A DNA stretch of 64,000 nt from the NCBI RefSeq assembly GCF_018614915.1, contig NZ_JAGGNU010000016.1, positions 16,828 through 80,827 of the forward strand. Direction: 5' to 3'. Under the pieces are notes generated by a model. The model was not told the DNA's origin and ran no database searches. It saw nothing but the letters and a program-made list of their open reading frames with translations. The translations under genes and the position numbers were made by a program. Position 1 is the stretch's first letter. Each line of letters starts with the position of its first letter. Positions 1-8,113 of the stretch are shown in pieces. The DNA comes from Variovorax paradoxus (GTDB taxonomy: Bacteria; Pseudomonadota; Gammaproteobacteria; Burkholderiales; Burkholderiaceae_C).

Positions 1-42
1 AGGGCCTGCCGCACGCAAGAGATTCAACTTCCAAGGATCGAC

Positions 43-1053
43 ATGAAGATAGCAGTCATCGGCGCAGGCGCGATCGGCGGCCTGGTGGGAGCGAAGCTCG
101 CGCTGGCCGGCGAGGACGTCACGTTCATCGTGCGCGGGGCCAACCTCGACGCCATCGCCACCCACGGCTTCAAGCTCATCGCGGCCGACGGCGGGGAGCA
201 GGTGGCGCGCAACGTGAAGGCCACCGACCGTTACGACCAGGCCGGCGTGCAGGACATCGTCATCCTGGCGATGAAGGCGCACCAGGTCGAGGCGGTGGCA
301 AACGAGGTGCCGAAGCTCTTCGGCCCCGAGACCGTGGTGGTGACGATGCAGAACGGCATCCCGTACTGGTACTTCCAGAAGCACGGCGGGCCGCTCGAAG
401 GCAGCACGGTGAAGAGCGTCGATCCGCACGGCGTGGTCAGCGCAAGGATTCCGGCCGAGCGGGTCATCGGCTGCGTGGTCTACCCCGCCTCCGAGCTGGT
501 CGCGCCGGGCGTCGTGAAGCACATCGAAGGCGATCGCTTCCCGGTCGGCGAACTGGACGGCGCGTCGAGCGAGCGCGTGAACCGCGTGGCGGCCTGCTTC
601 GCCAACGCGGGCTTCAAGGCGCCGGTGCTCGACAACATTCGCGCCGAGATCTGGCTCAAGCTGTGGGGCAACCTGACCTTCAATCCGATCAGCAGCCTGT
701 CGCATTCGACGCTGGTCGACATCTGCCAGTACCCGCTCTCGCGCGAGCTCGCCGCCGCGATGATGCGGGAAGCCCAGGCCGTCGCGCACAAGCTGGGCAT
801 CGAGTTCCGCGTGTCGCTGGAAAAGCGCATCGCCGGTGCCGAGAAGGTGGGCAAGCACAAGACCTCGATGCTGCAGGACGTGGAAGCCGGCCGTGCCCCG
901 GAGATCGATGCGCTGGTGGGCGCGGTGGTCGAGCTGGCCCGGCTCACCGACACGCAGACGCCGCACATCGATACCGTGTACTCGCTGGTCAAGCTGCTGG
1001 CGCGAACGATGGAGGACCAGCGCGGGCAGGTCCGCCTGCGCGAGATGGCCTGA
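43..1053 (+). CDS. 2-dehydropantoate 2-reductase family protein (PanE/ApbA-like)
   Basis: Family members reduce ketopantoate to pantoate with NADPH in the cytoplasm; many paralogues act on other 2-oxo acids. The 336-aa product opens with a Rossmann motif GAGAIGG (about residues 7-13). It carries the C-terminal catalytic-domain signature EIWLKLWGNL with a candidate catalytic Lys at 206, and an EIDALVGAVVE segment that matches the conserved Glu region. It is about 30 residues longer than E. coli PanE. An AAGGA ribosome site precedes the ATG. The stop lies 10 bp before the pyruvate kinase start, so the two are probably co-transcribed. Family assignment is firm. The substrate is uncertain, because the neighbour is central carbon metabolism rather than pantothenate synthesis. 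Confidence 0.85.
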   Translation: MKIAVIGAGAIGGLVGAKLALAGEDVTFIVRGANLDAIATHGFKLIAADGGEQVARNVKATDRYDQAGVQDIVILAMKAHQVEAVANEVPKLFGPETVVVTMQNGIPYWYFQKHGGPLEGSTVKSVDPHGVVSARIPAERVIGCVVYPASELVAPGVVKHIEGDRFPVGELDGASSERVNRVAACFANAGFKAPVLDNIRAEIWLKLWGNLTFNPISSLSHSTLVDICQYPLSRELAAAMMREAQAVAHKLGIEFRVSLEKRIAGAEKVGKHKTSMLQDVEAGRAPEIDALVGAVVELARLTDTQTPHIDTVYSLVKLLARTMEDQRGQVRLREMA

Positions 1054-1063
1054 GGCGCCGGCC

Positions 1064-2482
1064 ATGAGACGCGCCCGCAGCGCCAGGATCGTCGCCACGC
1101 TCGGCCCGGCCACCTCGGACGCGCAGGCGATCCGCGCCTTGTTCGAGCGCGGCGTGGACGTGTTCCGGCTCAACTTCAGCCACGGCACGCAGGCCGATCA
1201 TGCGCAGCGGCTGGAAACCATCCGCGGCCTGGAGAAGGAATTCGGCCGGCCGATCGGCGTGCTGCTGGACCTGCAGGGCCCGAAGCTGCGCCTGGGCAGC
1301 TTCGAGGGCGGCAGGGCGCAGCTCGAGGCCGGCGCACACTTGCGCCTCGACATGAACAAGACGCCTGGCGATGCCCGCCGCGCGCCGCTCCTGCACCCCG
1401 AGATCTTCGCCGCGCTCCAGACCGGCACCGAGCTCCTGCTCGACGACGGCAAGCTGCGCCTGCGGGTGGACAGCCACGGCGCCGACTTCGCCGAGACCAC
1501 CGTGCTCGTCGGCGGGCCGATCTCGGACCGCAAGGGCGTCAACGTGCCGAGCGTGCTGCTGCCGATCTCGCCGCTGACCGCGAAGGACCGCAACGACCTG
1601 GCCTTCGGACTCGCGATGGGTGTGGACTGGGTCGCGCTGTCCTTCGTGCAGCGGCCCGAGGACATCGAGGAGGCGCGCGCCCTCATCGGCACGCGCGCCT
1701 GGATCATGGCCAAGCTCGAGAAGCCGGCCGCGATCGAGCACCTGGACGGCATCGTCGCCCTGTCCGACGGCATCATGGTCGCGCGCGGCGACCTCGGCGT
1801 CGAACTGCCGCCCGAGCAGGTGCCGGAACTGCAGCGCCTCATCGTGCGCGCCTGCCGCAAGGGCGGCAAGCCGGTGGTAGTGGCGACGCAGATGCTCGAG
1901 TCGATGATCGCCTCGCCGGTGCCGACGCGGGCCGAAGTCTCCGACGTCGCGACCGCGGTCTACGACGGCGTGGACGCGGTGATGCTGTCTGCCGAGTCCG
2001 CCTCGGGCAAATACCCGCTGGAGGCGGTCGCGATGATGGACCGCATCGTCGCGCGCGTGGAGGCCGATCCCTCCTACCGCGCAGGCATCGACGCCACGCA
2101 TGCCGCGGCAGAGGCGACCACCGCCGACGCGGTCTGCGCCTCGCTGCGCAACGTGGCCGGGCTGCTCTCGCCGGCCGCCACCGTGACCTACACCTCCTCG
2201 GGCTTCACCAGCCTGCGCGCCGCGCGCGAGCGGCCCGCGGTGCCGATCCTCAGCCTGACACCCGACATCGCCACCGCGCGCCGCATGGCCATGGTCTGGG
2301 GCGTGCATGCGGTGCTGGTCGACGACGTGCACGATGTGGCCGAGATGATCGAGTGCGCCTGTCGCGTCGCGCGCGCGGAGGGATTCGCCGAGCCGGGCGA
2401 CGACGTGGTGGTGGTCGCGGGCCTGCCCTTCGGCCAGTCGGGCACGACGAACCTGCTGCACGTGGCGCGCATCGCGCGCTGA
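1064..2482 (+). CDS. pyk: Pyruvate kinase (first of two in the window)
   Basis: Converts phosphoenolpyruvate and ADP to pyruvate and ATP. The 472-aa product shows the N-terminal RIVATLGPAT motif, the phosphate/metal loop FRLNFSHG, the active-site Lys segment MAKLEKPAAI followed by DGIMVARGDLGVE, and the TQMLESMI and PTRAEVSDVA motifs. The reading frame is open far upstream, but similarity begins at ATG 1064, just after the preceding gene. There is no C-terminal PEP-utilising extension. A second, clearly diverged pyruvate kinase lies at 54755-56203 in the glycolytic block, so this copy is probably the accessory one, perhaps serving pyruvate production from sugar-acid catabolism. Confidence 0.93.
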   Translation: MRRARSARIVATLGPATSDAQAIRALFERGVDVFRLNFSHGTQADHAQRLETIRGLEKEFGRPIGVLLDLQGPKLRLGSFEGGRAQLEAGAHLRLDMNKTPGDARRAPLLHPEIFAALQTGTELLLDDGKLRLRVDSHGADFAETTVLVGGPISDRKGVNVPSVLLPISPLTAKDRNDLAFGLAMGVDWVALSFVQRPEDIEEARALIGTRAWIMAKLEKPAAIEHLDGIVALSDGIMVARGDLGVELPPEQVPELQRLIVRACRKGGKPVVVATQMLESMIASPVPTRAEVSDVATAVYDGVDAVMLSAESASGKYPLEAVAMMDRIVARVEADPSYRAGIDATHAAAEATTADAVCASLRNVAGLLSPAATVTYTSSGFTSLRAARERPAVPILSLTPDIATARRMAMVWGVHAVLVDDVHDVAEMIECACRVARAEGFAEPGDDVVVVAGLPFGQSGTTNLLHVARIAR

Positions 2483-2509
2483 GCCGATCCGCCCCGAGGG
2501 CCCTTTTTC

Positions 2510-2534
2510 TTGAATGCAGAATTGTTGCATTCAA
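2510..2534. promoter_or_regulatory. Perfect 9-bp inverted repeat downstream of pyk
   Basis: The arms TTGAATGCA (2510-2518) and TGCATTCAA (2526-2534) are perfect inverted copies separated by seven bases. The element is AT-rich in a GC-rich region and sits between pyk and a small ORF at 2617. It could be an operator for the small gene or a hairpin. There is no clean T-run after it, so a terminator is less likely. Confidence 0.45.
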
Positions 2535-2616
2535 CTGGCAATAAATCTCGTTTTACTTAGGGGGAAGTCCACCCGAACATGGAGCCATTCCAACCGCTCC
2601 AATTCAGGAACTCCCC

Positions 2617-2853
2617 ATGTCCATTCTTCAACGATCATTTGGCTCGAGCGCCGCCGACGCCCGGTCCCGTGCGCTCAGGACCTTGGCCGCCGAGGCCAGC
2701 GCACTCGTCAAGGCCTTGCTGAATCCGGGCAAGCTCATCGAGGAAGTCGAGCAGATGCGTGCCTTGCACCTTGCGGCGAATCGCGTCGAGGCCAGCAACG
2801 CGGCCCGCGCCGCCTGGCTGCGGTCGCGCGCCGCGCGCATCGGCCTGCGCTGA
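2617..2853 (+). CDS. Hypothetical small protein, 78 aa
   Basis: I do not recognise a family. The product is short, Ala/Arg/Leu-rich and looks mostly helical, with no membrane segment and a basic C-terminus (RSRAARIGLR). An AGGAA ribosome site sits eight bases before the ATG, and codon use is the same GC-rich type as its neighbours, which supports a real gene. It ends three bases before the end of the convergent oxalate-transporter gene. The inverted repeat at 2510-2534 lies in its upstream region. Function unknown. Confidence 0.6.
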   Translation: MSILQRSFGSSAADARSRALRTLAAEASALVKALLNPGKLIEEVEQMRALHLAANRVEASNAARAAWLRSRAARIGLR

Positions 2854-2855
2854 GC

Positions 2856-4202
2856 CTAGGACTGCTGTTGGCTCTGCGCGATGTGCTTGCGCCGCATCGG
2901 ACGCAACACGAACCACGCCATCAGCGCCGCGGCGGCATTGACTGCGCTGGCGGCGATGAAGACGGCCTGCCAGCTGCCGGTGGCCGCGGCGAGCACGCTC
3001 GACAGCGGCACCAGCAGCGCGGCCGTGCCCTTGGCGGTGTAGAGCATGCCGGCGTTCGACGCCGCGTACCTGGAGCCGAAGGTGTCGGCGCAGGTCGATG
3101 GGAACAGGCTGTAGATCTCGCCCCAGGCGAAGAACACGATGCCGGTCAGCACGACGAAGAGGATCGGGTTCTGGCCGTAGTGATAGAGCATCAGGATGCC
3201 CACCGATTCCAGCGCGAATGCGATGAACATCGTCTGCTCGCGCCCGATCTTGTCGGACACCCAGCCGAAGAAGGGCCGCGTCAGGCCGTTGAGCACGCGG
3301 TCGATCGCGAGTGCGAAGGTCAGCGCGGGCAGCACCAGCCCCATGATGTTCACCGGGACGTCCATGATCTTGAAGTCCTTGGCGATCGGCGCGAGCTGTG
3401 CCGTGGCCATCAGGCCGCCGGCGGCCACCATCACGAACATCGCGTACATCACCCAGAAGACGGGCGACCTCAGCACTTCGGCGGGCGCATAGTCGCGGTG
3501 CGATTGCTGGACGTTGCGGCTGTTCGATGCCTTCGCATGGTCGGGGGCCCGGGTCAGCGCCCAGGCCAGCAGGAAGACGATCAGCCCCTGTCCGATGCCG
3601 AAGTAGAGGAAGGCCGTCTCGTAGCCGTGCGAGTGGATCATCGCGGAGATCGGGATGATCGTGAGCGCCGACCCGGCGCCGAAGCCGGCCGCGGTCATGC
3701 CCGCGGCGAGGCCTCGTCGATCGGGGAACCACTTCAAGGCGTTGCCCACGCAGGTGCCGTAGACCGCGCCGGCGCCGATGCCGCCGATCGCCGCGGCGAT
3801 GTAGAGCACCGGCAGCGTCGAGGCCACCGAATTGAGCACCCACCCCAGACCGCACAGGACACCGCCCACCAGCACCACCGGGCGCGGGCCGAAGCGGTCG
3901 ACCAGGTAGCCTTCGATCGGCACCAGCCAGGTCTCGGTGAGCACGAAGATCGTGAACGCCACCTGGATCGCGGCGCGGCTCCAGCCGTGCTTGTCGGCGA
4001 TCGGATTGACGAACAGGGTCCAGCCGTACTGAAGGTTGGCGATCATCGCCATGCATACGATGCCGATCAGCAGCTGGCCCCATCGGTAGGTGTCGGATCG
4101 GGTGGACGCCTCGCGAAAGCCTTCCGAGGTGGGATACATCGCGGCTGGATTGGAACCAGCGATCGTGCTGATCGTGCTGATCGTGCTTGTGGGCCGAGTC
4201 AT
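2856..4202 (-). CDS. oxlT: Oxalate/formate antiporter-type MFS transporter (OxlT family)
   Basis: Inner-membrane 12-helix transporter of the major facilitator superfamily, 448 aa. It follows Oxalobacter OxlT closely: the GWTLFVNPIADKHG and DRFGPR loop regions, WFPDRRGLAAGMTAAGFG, RPFFGWVSDKIGR and SLFPSTCADTFGSRYA. The two charged residues that bind oxalate in OxlT (Arg272 and Lys355) have counterparts in NGLTRPFFG and YTAKGTAA. The start at 4202 is supported by an AGGA site. The N-terminus carries three perfect STI repeats. No oxalyl-CoA decarboxylase or formyl-CoA transferase gene is in the window. Transport of oxalate is likely but not certain. Confidence 0.82.
   Translation of the reverse strand: MTRPTSTISTISTIAGSNPAAMYPTSEGFREASTRSDTYRWGQLLIGIVCMAMIANLQYGWTLFVNPIADKHGWSRAAIQVAFTIFVLTETWLVPIEGYLVDRFGPRPVVLVGGVLCGLGWVLNSVASTLPVLYIAAAIGGIGAGAVYGTCVGNALKWFPDRRGLAAGMTAAGFGAGSALTIIPISAMIHSHGYETAFLYFGIGQGLIVFLLAWALTRAPDHAKASNSRNVQQSHRDYAPAEVLRSPVFWVMYAMFVMVAAGGLMATAQLAPIAKDFKIMDVPVNIMGLVLPALTFALAIDRVLNGLTRPFFGWVSDKIGREQTMFIAFALESVGILMLYHYGQNPILFVVLTGIVFFAWGEIYSLFPSTCADTFGSRYAASNAGMLYTAKGTAALLVPLSSVLAAATGSWQAVFIAASAVNAAAALMAWFVLRPMRRKHIAQSQQQS
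4161..4187 (-). repeat. Three perfect 9-bp tandem repeats in the oxlT 5' end
   Basis: The unit GATCGTGCT (plus strand) occurs three times without a mismatch and encodes Ser-Thr-Ile three times at residues 6-14 of the transporter. Copy-number slippage would stay in frame and only change the length of the cytoplasmic N-terminus. Confidence 0.85.
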
Positions 4203-4330
4203 GGGTTTGTCCTGTGTTGTCGTGGAGATCCGGGGATCTCGGGTATGTGGAACAGTCGCGTCGATGACTGTCGGACGGAGCGACTCAAAAACTCTTGATC
4301 GCAGTCAAGTTCACAAACCACGTTGGCTGG

Positions 4331-4353
4331 TATTTAGGGTAAACCCGATAATC
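4331..4353. promoter_or_regulatory. Possible LysR-type operator between oxlT and the 4389 fragment
   Basis: The oxlT upstream region (4203-4388) contains an AT-rich stretch with the inverted repeat GGGT-AA-ACCC (4337-4346) flanked by TTA and ATAA. This resembles the loosely symmetrical sites used by LysR regulators, and a CbbR-like LysR gene is adjacent. No well-spaced promoter hexamers are visible. Weak call. Confidence 0.25.
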
Positions 4354-4388
4354 GAACCCAGTCCCCCTTTCAATCTCCTGAACGCCCC

Positions 4389-4547
4389 ATGAACAACACC
4401 GCATTGGATTCCACCGCGCTCAAGGCCAACTCGTGGTCCAGCGCCAACAAGGTCCTGCGCGACTTGATCGCCGCGATGCCCATCGTGATCTTCATCAAGG
4501 CGATTCGAAGGGCACGATCTGCGCAATCAGCGACGCGCCGTCGCTGA
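4389..4547 (+). pseudogene. Orphan 5' gene fragment, 52 codons, running into the LysR 3' end
   Basis: An ATG at 4389, in the normal position divergent from oxlT, begins a reading frame with good GC-rich codon use. It reads NKVLRDLIAAMPIVIFIKA to about residue 38. From about 4497 the frame runs antisense through the end of the LysR gene, turns Arg-rich and stops at 4547. The first 37 codons look like the true start of a lost gene and the rest looks like read-through past a deletion junction. I cannot name the original protein. Confidence 0.5.
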
Positions 4548-5421
4548 GCAGAAAGTCCTTGAAGGCCTGCGCCACCGGCGGCAGGCGCTTGGTGCGCCGA
4601 TGCACGACGTACCAGTTCAGCATCAGCGGGAATCCCTCCACGTCGAGCACGTGCAGGCTGCCGGTCTTCAGTTCCTGGCTGATCGTGTGCGCCGACACGA
4701 AGCTCACGCCCATGCCCGCGATCACGGCCTGCTTGATCGTCTCGGTGCTGGGGATCTCCATCGCGATGTTGATGTCGCGCAGATCGCCGCCGAAACCCTC
4801 CTCCATCGAGTTCCAGGTGTCCGAGCCCTTCTCGCGCACCACGAAGGGCTCGCGCATCAGCCGCGCCCGCGGGATCTTCTTCGCGCCGGCCAGCGGATGG
4901 CTCGGCGCCGCGACGATCACGTAGGGATGCGGCGCGAACGGTTGATTGACCGTGTCCATGTCGGTCGGCGGCCGCACCATGATCGCGAGGTCGGTGAGGT
5001 TCTCGGCGATGTGGGTCAGGAGGCCCTCGCGGTTGTGGACCGTGAAGTTCAGCGTCACGCCGCGATGGCGGCTTGCGAACTCCACCAAGAGGCGCGGAAA
5101 GAAATAGTCGCCGGCGCTGATCACGCCCACGTTGAGCTTGCCGCCCGAGACGCCCTTGAACTGCGTCATCGCGTTCTCTGCCGCCTCGAACTGCTGGATG
5201 ATGGCGCGGCTGAGCTGCAGCAGTTCCGCGCCGGCCGGCGTCAGGTAGATCTTCTTGCCGAACTGTTCGAACAGCACGTTGCCGGCATGTTCTTCGAGCT
5301 TTCGAACCTGCGTCGATACGGCCGGCTGCGTGAGGTGCAGCTCTTCTGCCGCGCGCGAAAAACTCAGGAGGCGTGCGACCGCCTCGAAGACCTTCAACTG
5401 GCGCAGGGTCGCATGCTTCAT
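4495..5421 (-). CDS. LysR-family transcriptional regulator, CbbR-like
   Basis: Product of 308 aa. The N-terminal winged helix-turn-helix reads LRQLKVFEAVARLLSFSRAA and LTQPAVSTQVRKLE, as in CbbR and related LysR proteins. The effector domain includes NVGVISAGDYFFPRLL and ends with KRLPPVAQAFKDFLL. I chose ATG 5421 because the HTH begins immediately after it; longer frames give an unrelated Arg-rich leader. It lies between the oxalate-type transporter and the threonate operon and could regulate either. The Calvin-cycle genes normally controlled by CbbR are not in the window. Its stop codon lies right at the edge of the truncated fragment beginning at 4389. Confidence 0.85.
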   Translation of the reverse strand: MKHATLRQLKVFEAVARLLSFSRAAEELHLTQPAVSTQVRKLEEHAGNVLFEQFGKKIYLTPAGAELLQLSRAIIQQFEAAENAMTQFKGVSGGKLNVGVISAGDYFFPRLLVEFASRHRGVTLNFTVHNREGLLTHIAENLTDLAIMVRPPTDMDTVNQPFAPHPYVIVAAPSHPLAGAKKIPRARLMREPFVVREKGSDTWNSMEEGFGGDLRDINIAMEIPSTETIKQAVIAGMGVSFVSAHTISQELKTGSLHVLDVEGFPLMLNWYVVHRRTKRLPPVAQAFKDFLLSDGASLIAQIVPFESP

Positions 5422-5521
5422 CGGGAAGGCATCGTACCGTGCGCCTTGCGGCGAACCGCGAGCACCGCGATGGACCGTTTTCTCGCGCGTTGCAGTCGAC
5501 GGATTTCTGCCGCCCAGACTC

Positions 5522-5845
5522 CTAAGACACCCAGGCACCCTGCAGGAGCTTGGCCTCTGCCACGCGCCCCCGGTGCGCCTCGAGCAGCGACTCGTAGTAC
5601 ATGCACAGCGGCATCGCGACGAACACCATGCCCGCGACGTAGATGACCAGGCCCATGACCGGGAAATCCGAACTCCCCCAGTAGGGGATCGAGGCGGCCG
5701 CCGCGCCCACGGCGATCACGGCGATCACGAGCTGCAGCGCATGGCGCAGCAAATTGGTCCGCAGATAGCCGGGGTGGTCGTACCCGTCGCGCTCCAGGCT
5801 GGAGTCTTCGCTCCGGTCGTCGCCCTTGTCTCCATCGTCGTCCAT
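5522..5845 (-). CDS. Hypothetical small membrane protein, 107 aa
   Basis: The first 30 residues are very acidic (MDDDGDKGDDRSEDSS). Two hydrophobic segments follow, around residues 35-56 and 63-85, and then a charged tail. No family is recognised. It is transcribed away from the threonate operon and its end lies 100 bp before the LysR start on the same strand. Two-helix proteins of this type are often inner-membrane proteins of unknown role. Confidence 0.65.
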   Translation of the reverse strand: MDDDGDKGDDRSEDSSLERDGYDHPGYLRTNLLRHALQLVIAVIAVGAAAASIPYWGSSDFPVMGLVIYVAGMVFVAMPLCMYYESLLEAHRGRVAEAKLLQGAWVS

Positions 5846-5853
5846 GGTTTTCC

Positions 5854-5882
5854 TTGGTTGAGGGGCTACCGGTTCTTATCAT
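5854..5882 (+). promoter_or_regulatory. Candidate sigma-70 promoter of the threonate operon
   Basis: TTGGTT (5854-5859) and TATCAT (5877-5882) are 17 bases apart, 64 bases before the ltnD start, in the divergent intergenic region. The -35 match is moderate. No regulator gene lies inside the operon. Confidence 0.4.
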
Positions 5883-5945
5883 GTGGCCCGGACACGGGTC
5901 AATGCGGAAGTCCCGGGGGCCCTCATTCATCACTCAGGAATCTCC

Positions 5946-6848
5946 ATGAAAAAAGCAGGACTCATCGGCCTGGGCGCCATGGGCGCGGGCATCGCGGCCA
6001 CGCTGCGCGGCAAGGGCTACGAGATGCACGTGTGCGACGCGCGCCCCGGCGCGGCGCTCGCCTTTGCCGAGCAGGGCGGCGTCGCGTGGGCCACGCCCGC
6101 GCAGGTGGCGGCCGAATGCGAGCTCGTCGTCTCGGTCGTGGTCAATGCCCAGCAGACCGAGGCGGTGCTGTTCGGCGAAGCCGGCGCGGCCGCGGCAATG
6201 AAGCCCGGCAGCGTGTTCGTGATGTGCTCGACGGTGGACCCCAACTGGTCCATCGCGCTCGAGGAGCGCCTCGGCGCCGTCGGCATCCACTACATCGACG
6301 CGCCGATCTCCGGCGGCGCCGCCAAGGCCGCGAGCGGCCAGATGACCATGATGAGTTCCGCCAAGCCCGAGGCCTACGCCCGGGCCGACGCGCTGCTCGA
6401 TGCCATGGCCGGCAAGGTCTACCGGCTGGGCGATCGCGCGGGCGCCGGCAGCAAGGTGAAGATCATCAACCAGCTCTTGGCCGGCGTGCACATCGCGGCG
6501 GCCGCCGAGGCCATGGCGCTGGGCCTGCGCGAGGGCGTCGCGGCCGAGGCGCTGTACGAGGTGATCACGCACAGCGCCGGCAACAGCTGGATGTTCGAGA
6601 ACCGCATGGCCCACGTGCTGGCCGGCGACTACACGCCGCTGTCGGCGGTCGACATCTTCGTGAAGGACCTGGGCCTGGTGCTCGACACCGCGCGCGCGAG
6701 CAAGTTTCCGCTGCCGCTCGCCTCTACCGCGCACCAGATGTTCATGCAGGCCTCGACCGCGGGCTTCGCGAAGGAAGACGACAGCGCGGTGATCAAGATC
6801 TTCCCGGGCATCGAACTGCCCGCCACTTCGAACAAAGACAAACCATGA
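5946..6848 (+). CDS. ltnD: L-threonate dehydrogenase (beta-hydroxyacid dehydrogenase family)
   Basis: LtnD oxidises L-threonate at C2 to 2-oxo-tetronate with NAD, the first step of L-threonate catabolism. The 300-aa product has the family N-terminus LIGLGAMGAGIA, the substrate-loop segment DAPISGGAAKA, and the GAGSKVKIINQLLAGVHIA helix that carries the catalytic Lys of beta-hydroxyacid dehydrogenases. The ATG at 5946 is chosen because the Rossmann motif starts six residues later. Its stop overlaps the otnK start by four bases (ATGA). The substrate assignment rests mainly on the neighbours, because close relatives act on other hydroxy acids. Confidence 0.88.
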   Translation: MKKAGLIGLGAMGAGIAATLRGKGYEMHVCDARPGAALAFAEQGGVAWATPAQVAAECELVVSVVVNAQQTEAVLFGEAGAAAAMKPGSVFVMCSTVDPNWSIALEERLGAVGIHYIDAPISGGAAKAASGQMTMMSSAKPEAYARADALLDAMAGKVYRLGDRAGAGSKVKIINQLLAGVHIAAAAEAMALGLREGVAAEALYEVITHSAGNSWMFENRMAHVLAGDYTPLSAVDIFVKDLGLVLDTARASKFPLPLASTAHQMFMQASTAGFAKEDDSAVIKIFPGIELPATSNKDKP

Positions 6849-8113
6849 CGATCCTGCTCGGCTGCATCGCCGACGACTTCACCGGCGCCACCGATCTCGC
6901 CAACAACCTGGTGCGCGCCGGCATGCGCGTGGTGCAGACCATCGGCGTGCCGGCCGGGCCGTTGAGCGCCGAAGTCGATGCGGTGGTGGTGGCGCTCAAG
7001 TCGCGCACCATCGCGCCGGCCGATGCGGTGGCGCAATCGCTCGAAGCGCTGCGCTGGCTGCAGGCCCAGGGCGCGCGGCAGATCTACTTCAAGTACTGCT
7101 CCACCTTCGACAGCACGCCCGAGGGCAACATCGGGCCGGTGACCGAGGCGCTGATGGATGCGCTCGGCTGCGACTTCACCATCGCCACGCCCGCCTTCCC
7201 CGACAACAAGCGCACCGTCTTCAAGGGCTACCTGTTCGCCGGCGAGGTGCTCTTGAACGAGAGCGGCATGCAGAACCATCCGCTGACGCCGATGACCGAT
7301 GCCAACCTGGTGCGCGTGCTGCAGGCGCAGACGCGGCGCAAGGTGGGGCTGATCGACCATGTCGCCGTGGCGCGTGGCGCCGAGGCGATTCGCGAGCGCA
7401 TCGCCCGGCTGCGCGCCGAGGGCGTCGGCATCGCGATCGTCGACGCGGTTTCGAACGACGACCTGCTGCGCCTGGGCCCGGCGCTGGCGGACATGCCGCT
7501 GGTCACGGCCGGCTCCGGCGTCGCGATCGGCTTGCCGGCCAACTTCGGCCTTGCGCCTTCGTCCGCCGCCAGCGCGCTGCCTGCGGCGGCCGGCCTGCAG
7601 GCCGTCGTGTCCGGCAGCTGCTCGCTTGCCACCAACCGGCAGGTGCAGCACTTCATCGCCAGCGGTCGGCCGGCGCTCGCGATCGATCCGCTCGCCATCG
7701 CCGCCGGCGTGGACGTGGCGGCGCAGGCGCTGGCCTGGGCTGCGCCGCTGCTCGCATCCGGCCCGGTGCTGGTCTATTCGACGGCCGAGTCGGGCGCCGT
7801 GAAGTCGGTGCAGGGCCGGCTCGGCACCGAGCAAGCCGGCGCGATGGTGGAGCGCACCATCGCCGCCATCGCGCGCGGGCTGGTCGCGCTCGGCGTGCGC
7901 CGGCTCGTGGTGGCCGGCGGCGAGACCTCGGGCGCCTGCGTGCAGGCGCTGGGCATCGCGCAGATGCAGATCGGCCCGCAGATCGATCCCGGCGTGCCGT
8001 GGTGCCATGCCCTCGCGGAGGCGGCCGGCGGTGAGGGCCTGCACATCGCGCTCAAGTCGGGCAATTTCGGCACCGACGATTTCTTCACCAAAGCCTTTAC
8101 AGTTCCTGGATGA
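6845..8113 (+). CDS. otnK: 3-oxo-tetronate kinase
   Basis: OtnK phosphorylates 3-oxo-tetronate to its 4-phosphate. The 422-aa product has the two-domain architecture formerly called DUF1537. The N-terminal substrate domain begins GCIADDFTGATDLANNLV, with the conserved Asp pair, and continues with YFKYCSTFDSTPEGNIGPV. The C-terminal nucleotide domain carries VVSGSCSLATNRQV and VVAGGETSGACVQAL. It overlaps ltnD by four bases and otnC by four bases, so translation is coupled. Length and motifs match the family. Confidence 0.92.
   Translation: MTILLGCIADDFTGATDLANNLVRAGMRVVQTIGVPAGPLSAEVDAVVVALKSRTIAPADAVAQSLEALRWLQAQGARQIYFKYCSTFDSTPEGNIGPVTEALMDALGCDFTIATPAFPDNKRTVFKGYLFAGEVLLNESGMQNHPLTPMTDANLVRVLQAQTRRKVGLIDHVAVARGAEAIRERIARLRAEGVGIAIVDAVSNDDLLRLGPALADMPLVTAGSGVAIGLPANFGLAPSSAASALPAAAGLQAVVSGSCSLATNRQVQHFIASGRPALAIDPLAIAAGVDVAAQALAWAAPLLASGPVLVYSTAESGAVKSVQGRLGTEQAGAMVERTIAAIARGLVALGVRRLVVAGGETSGACVQALGIAQMQIGPQIDPGVPWCHALAEAAGGEGLHIALKSGNFGTDDFFTKAFTVPG

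Noticed and set aside
989..2530. A 513-codon minus-strand frame over the first pyruvate kinase
   Set aside because: Composition is His/Arg/Ala-biased as for antisense reading, with no domain.
5858..5863. TTGAGG as the -35 of the threonate operon
   Set aside because: It is only 13 bases from TATCAT. TTGGTT at 5854 gives the normal 17-base spacer.
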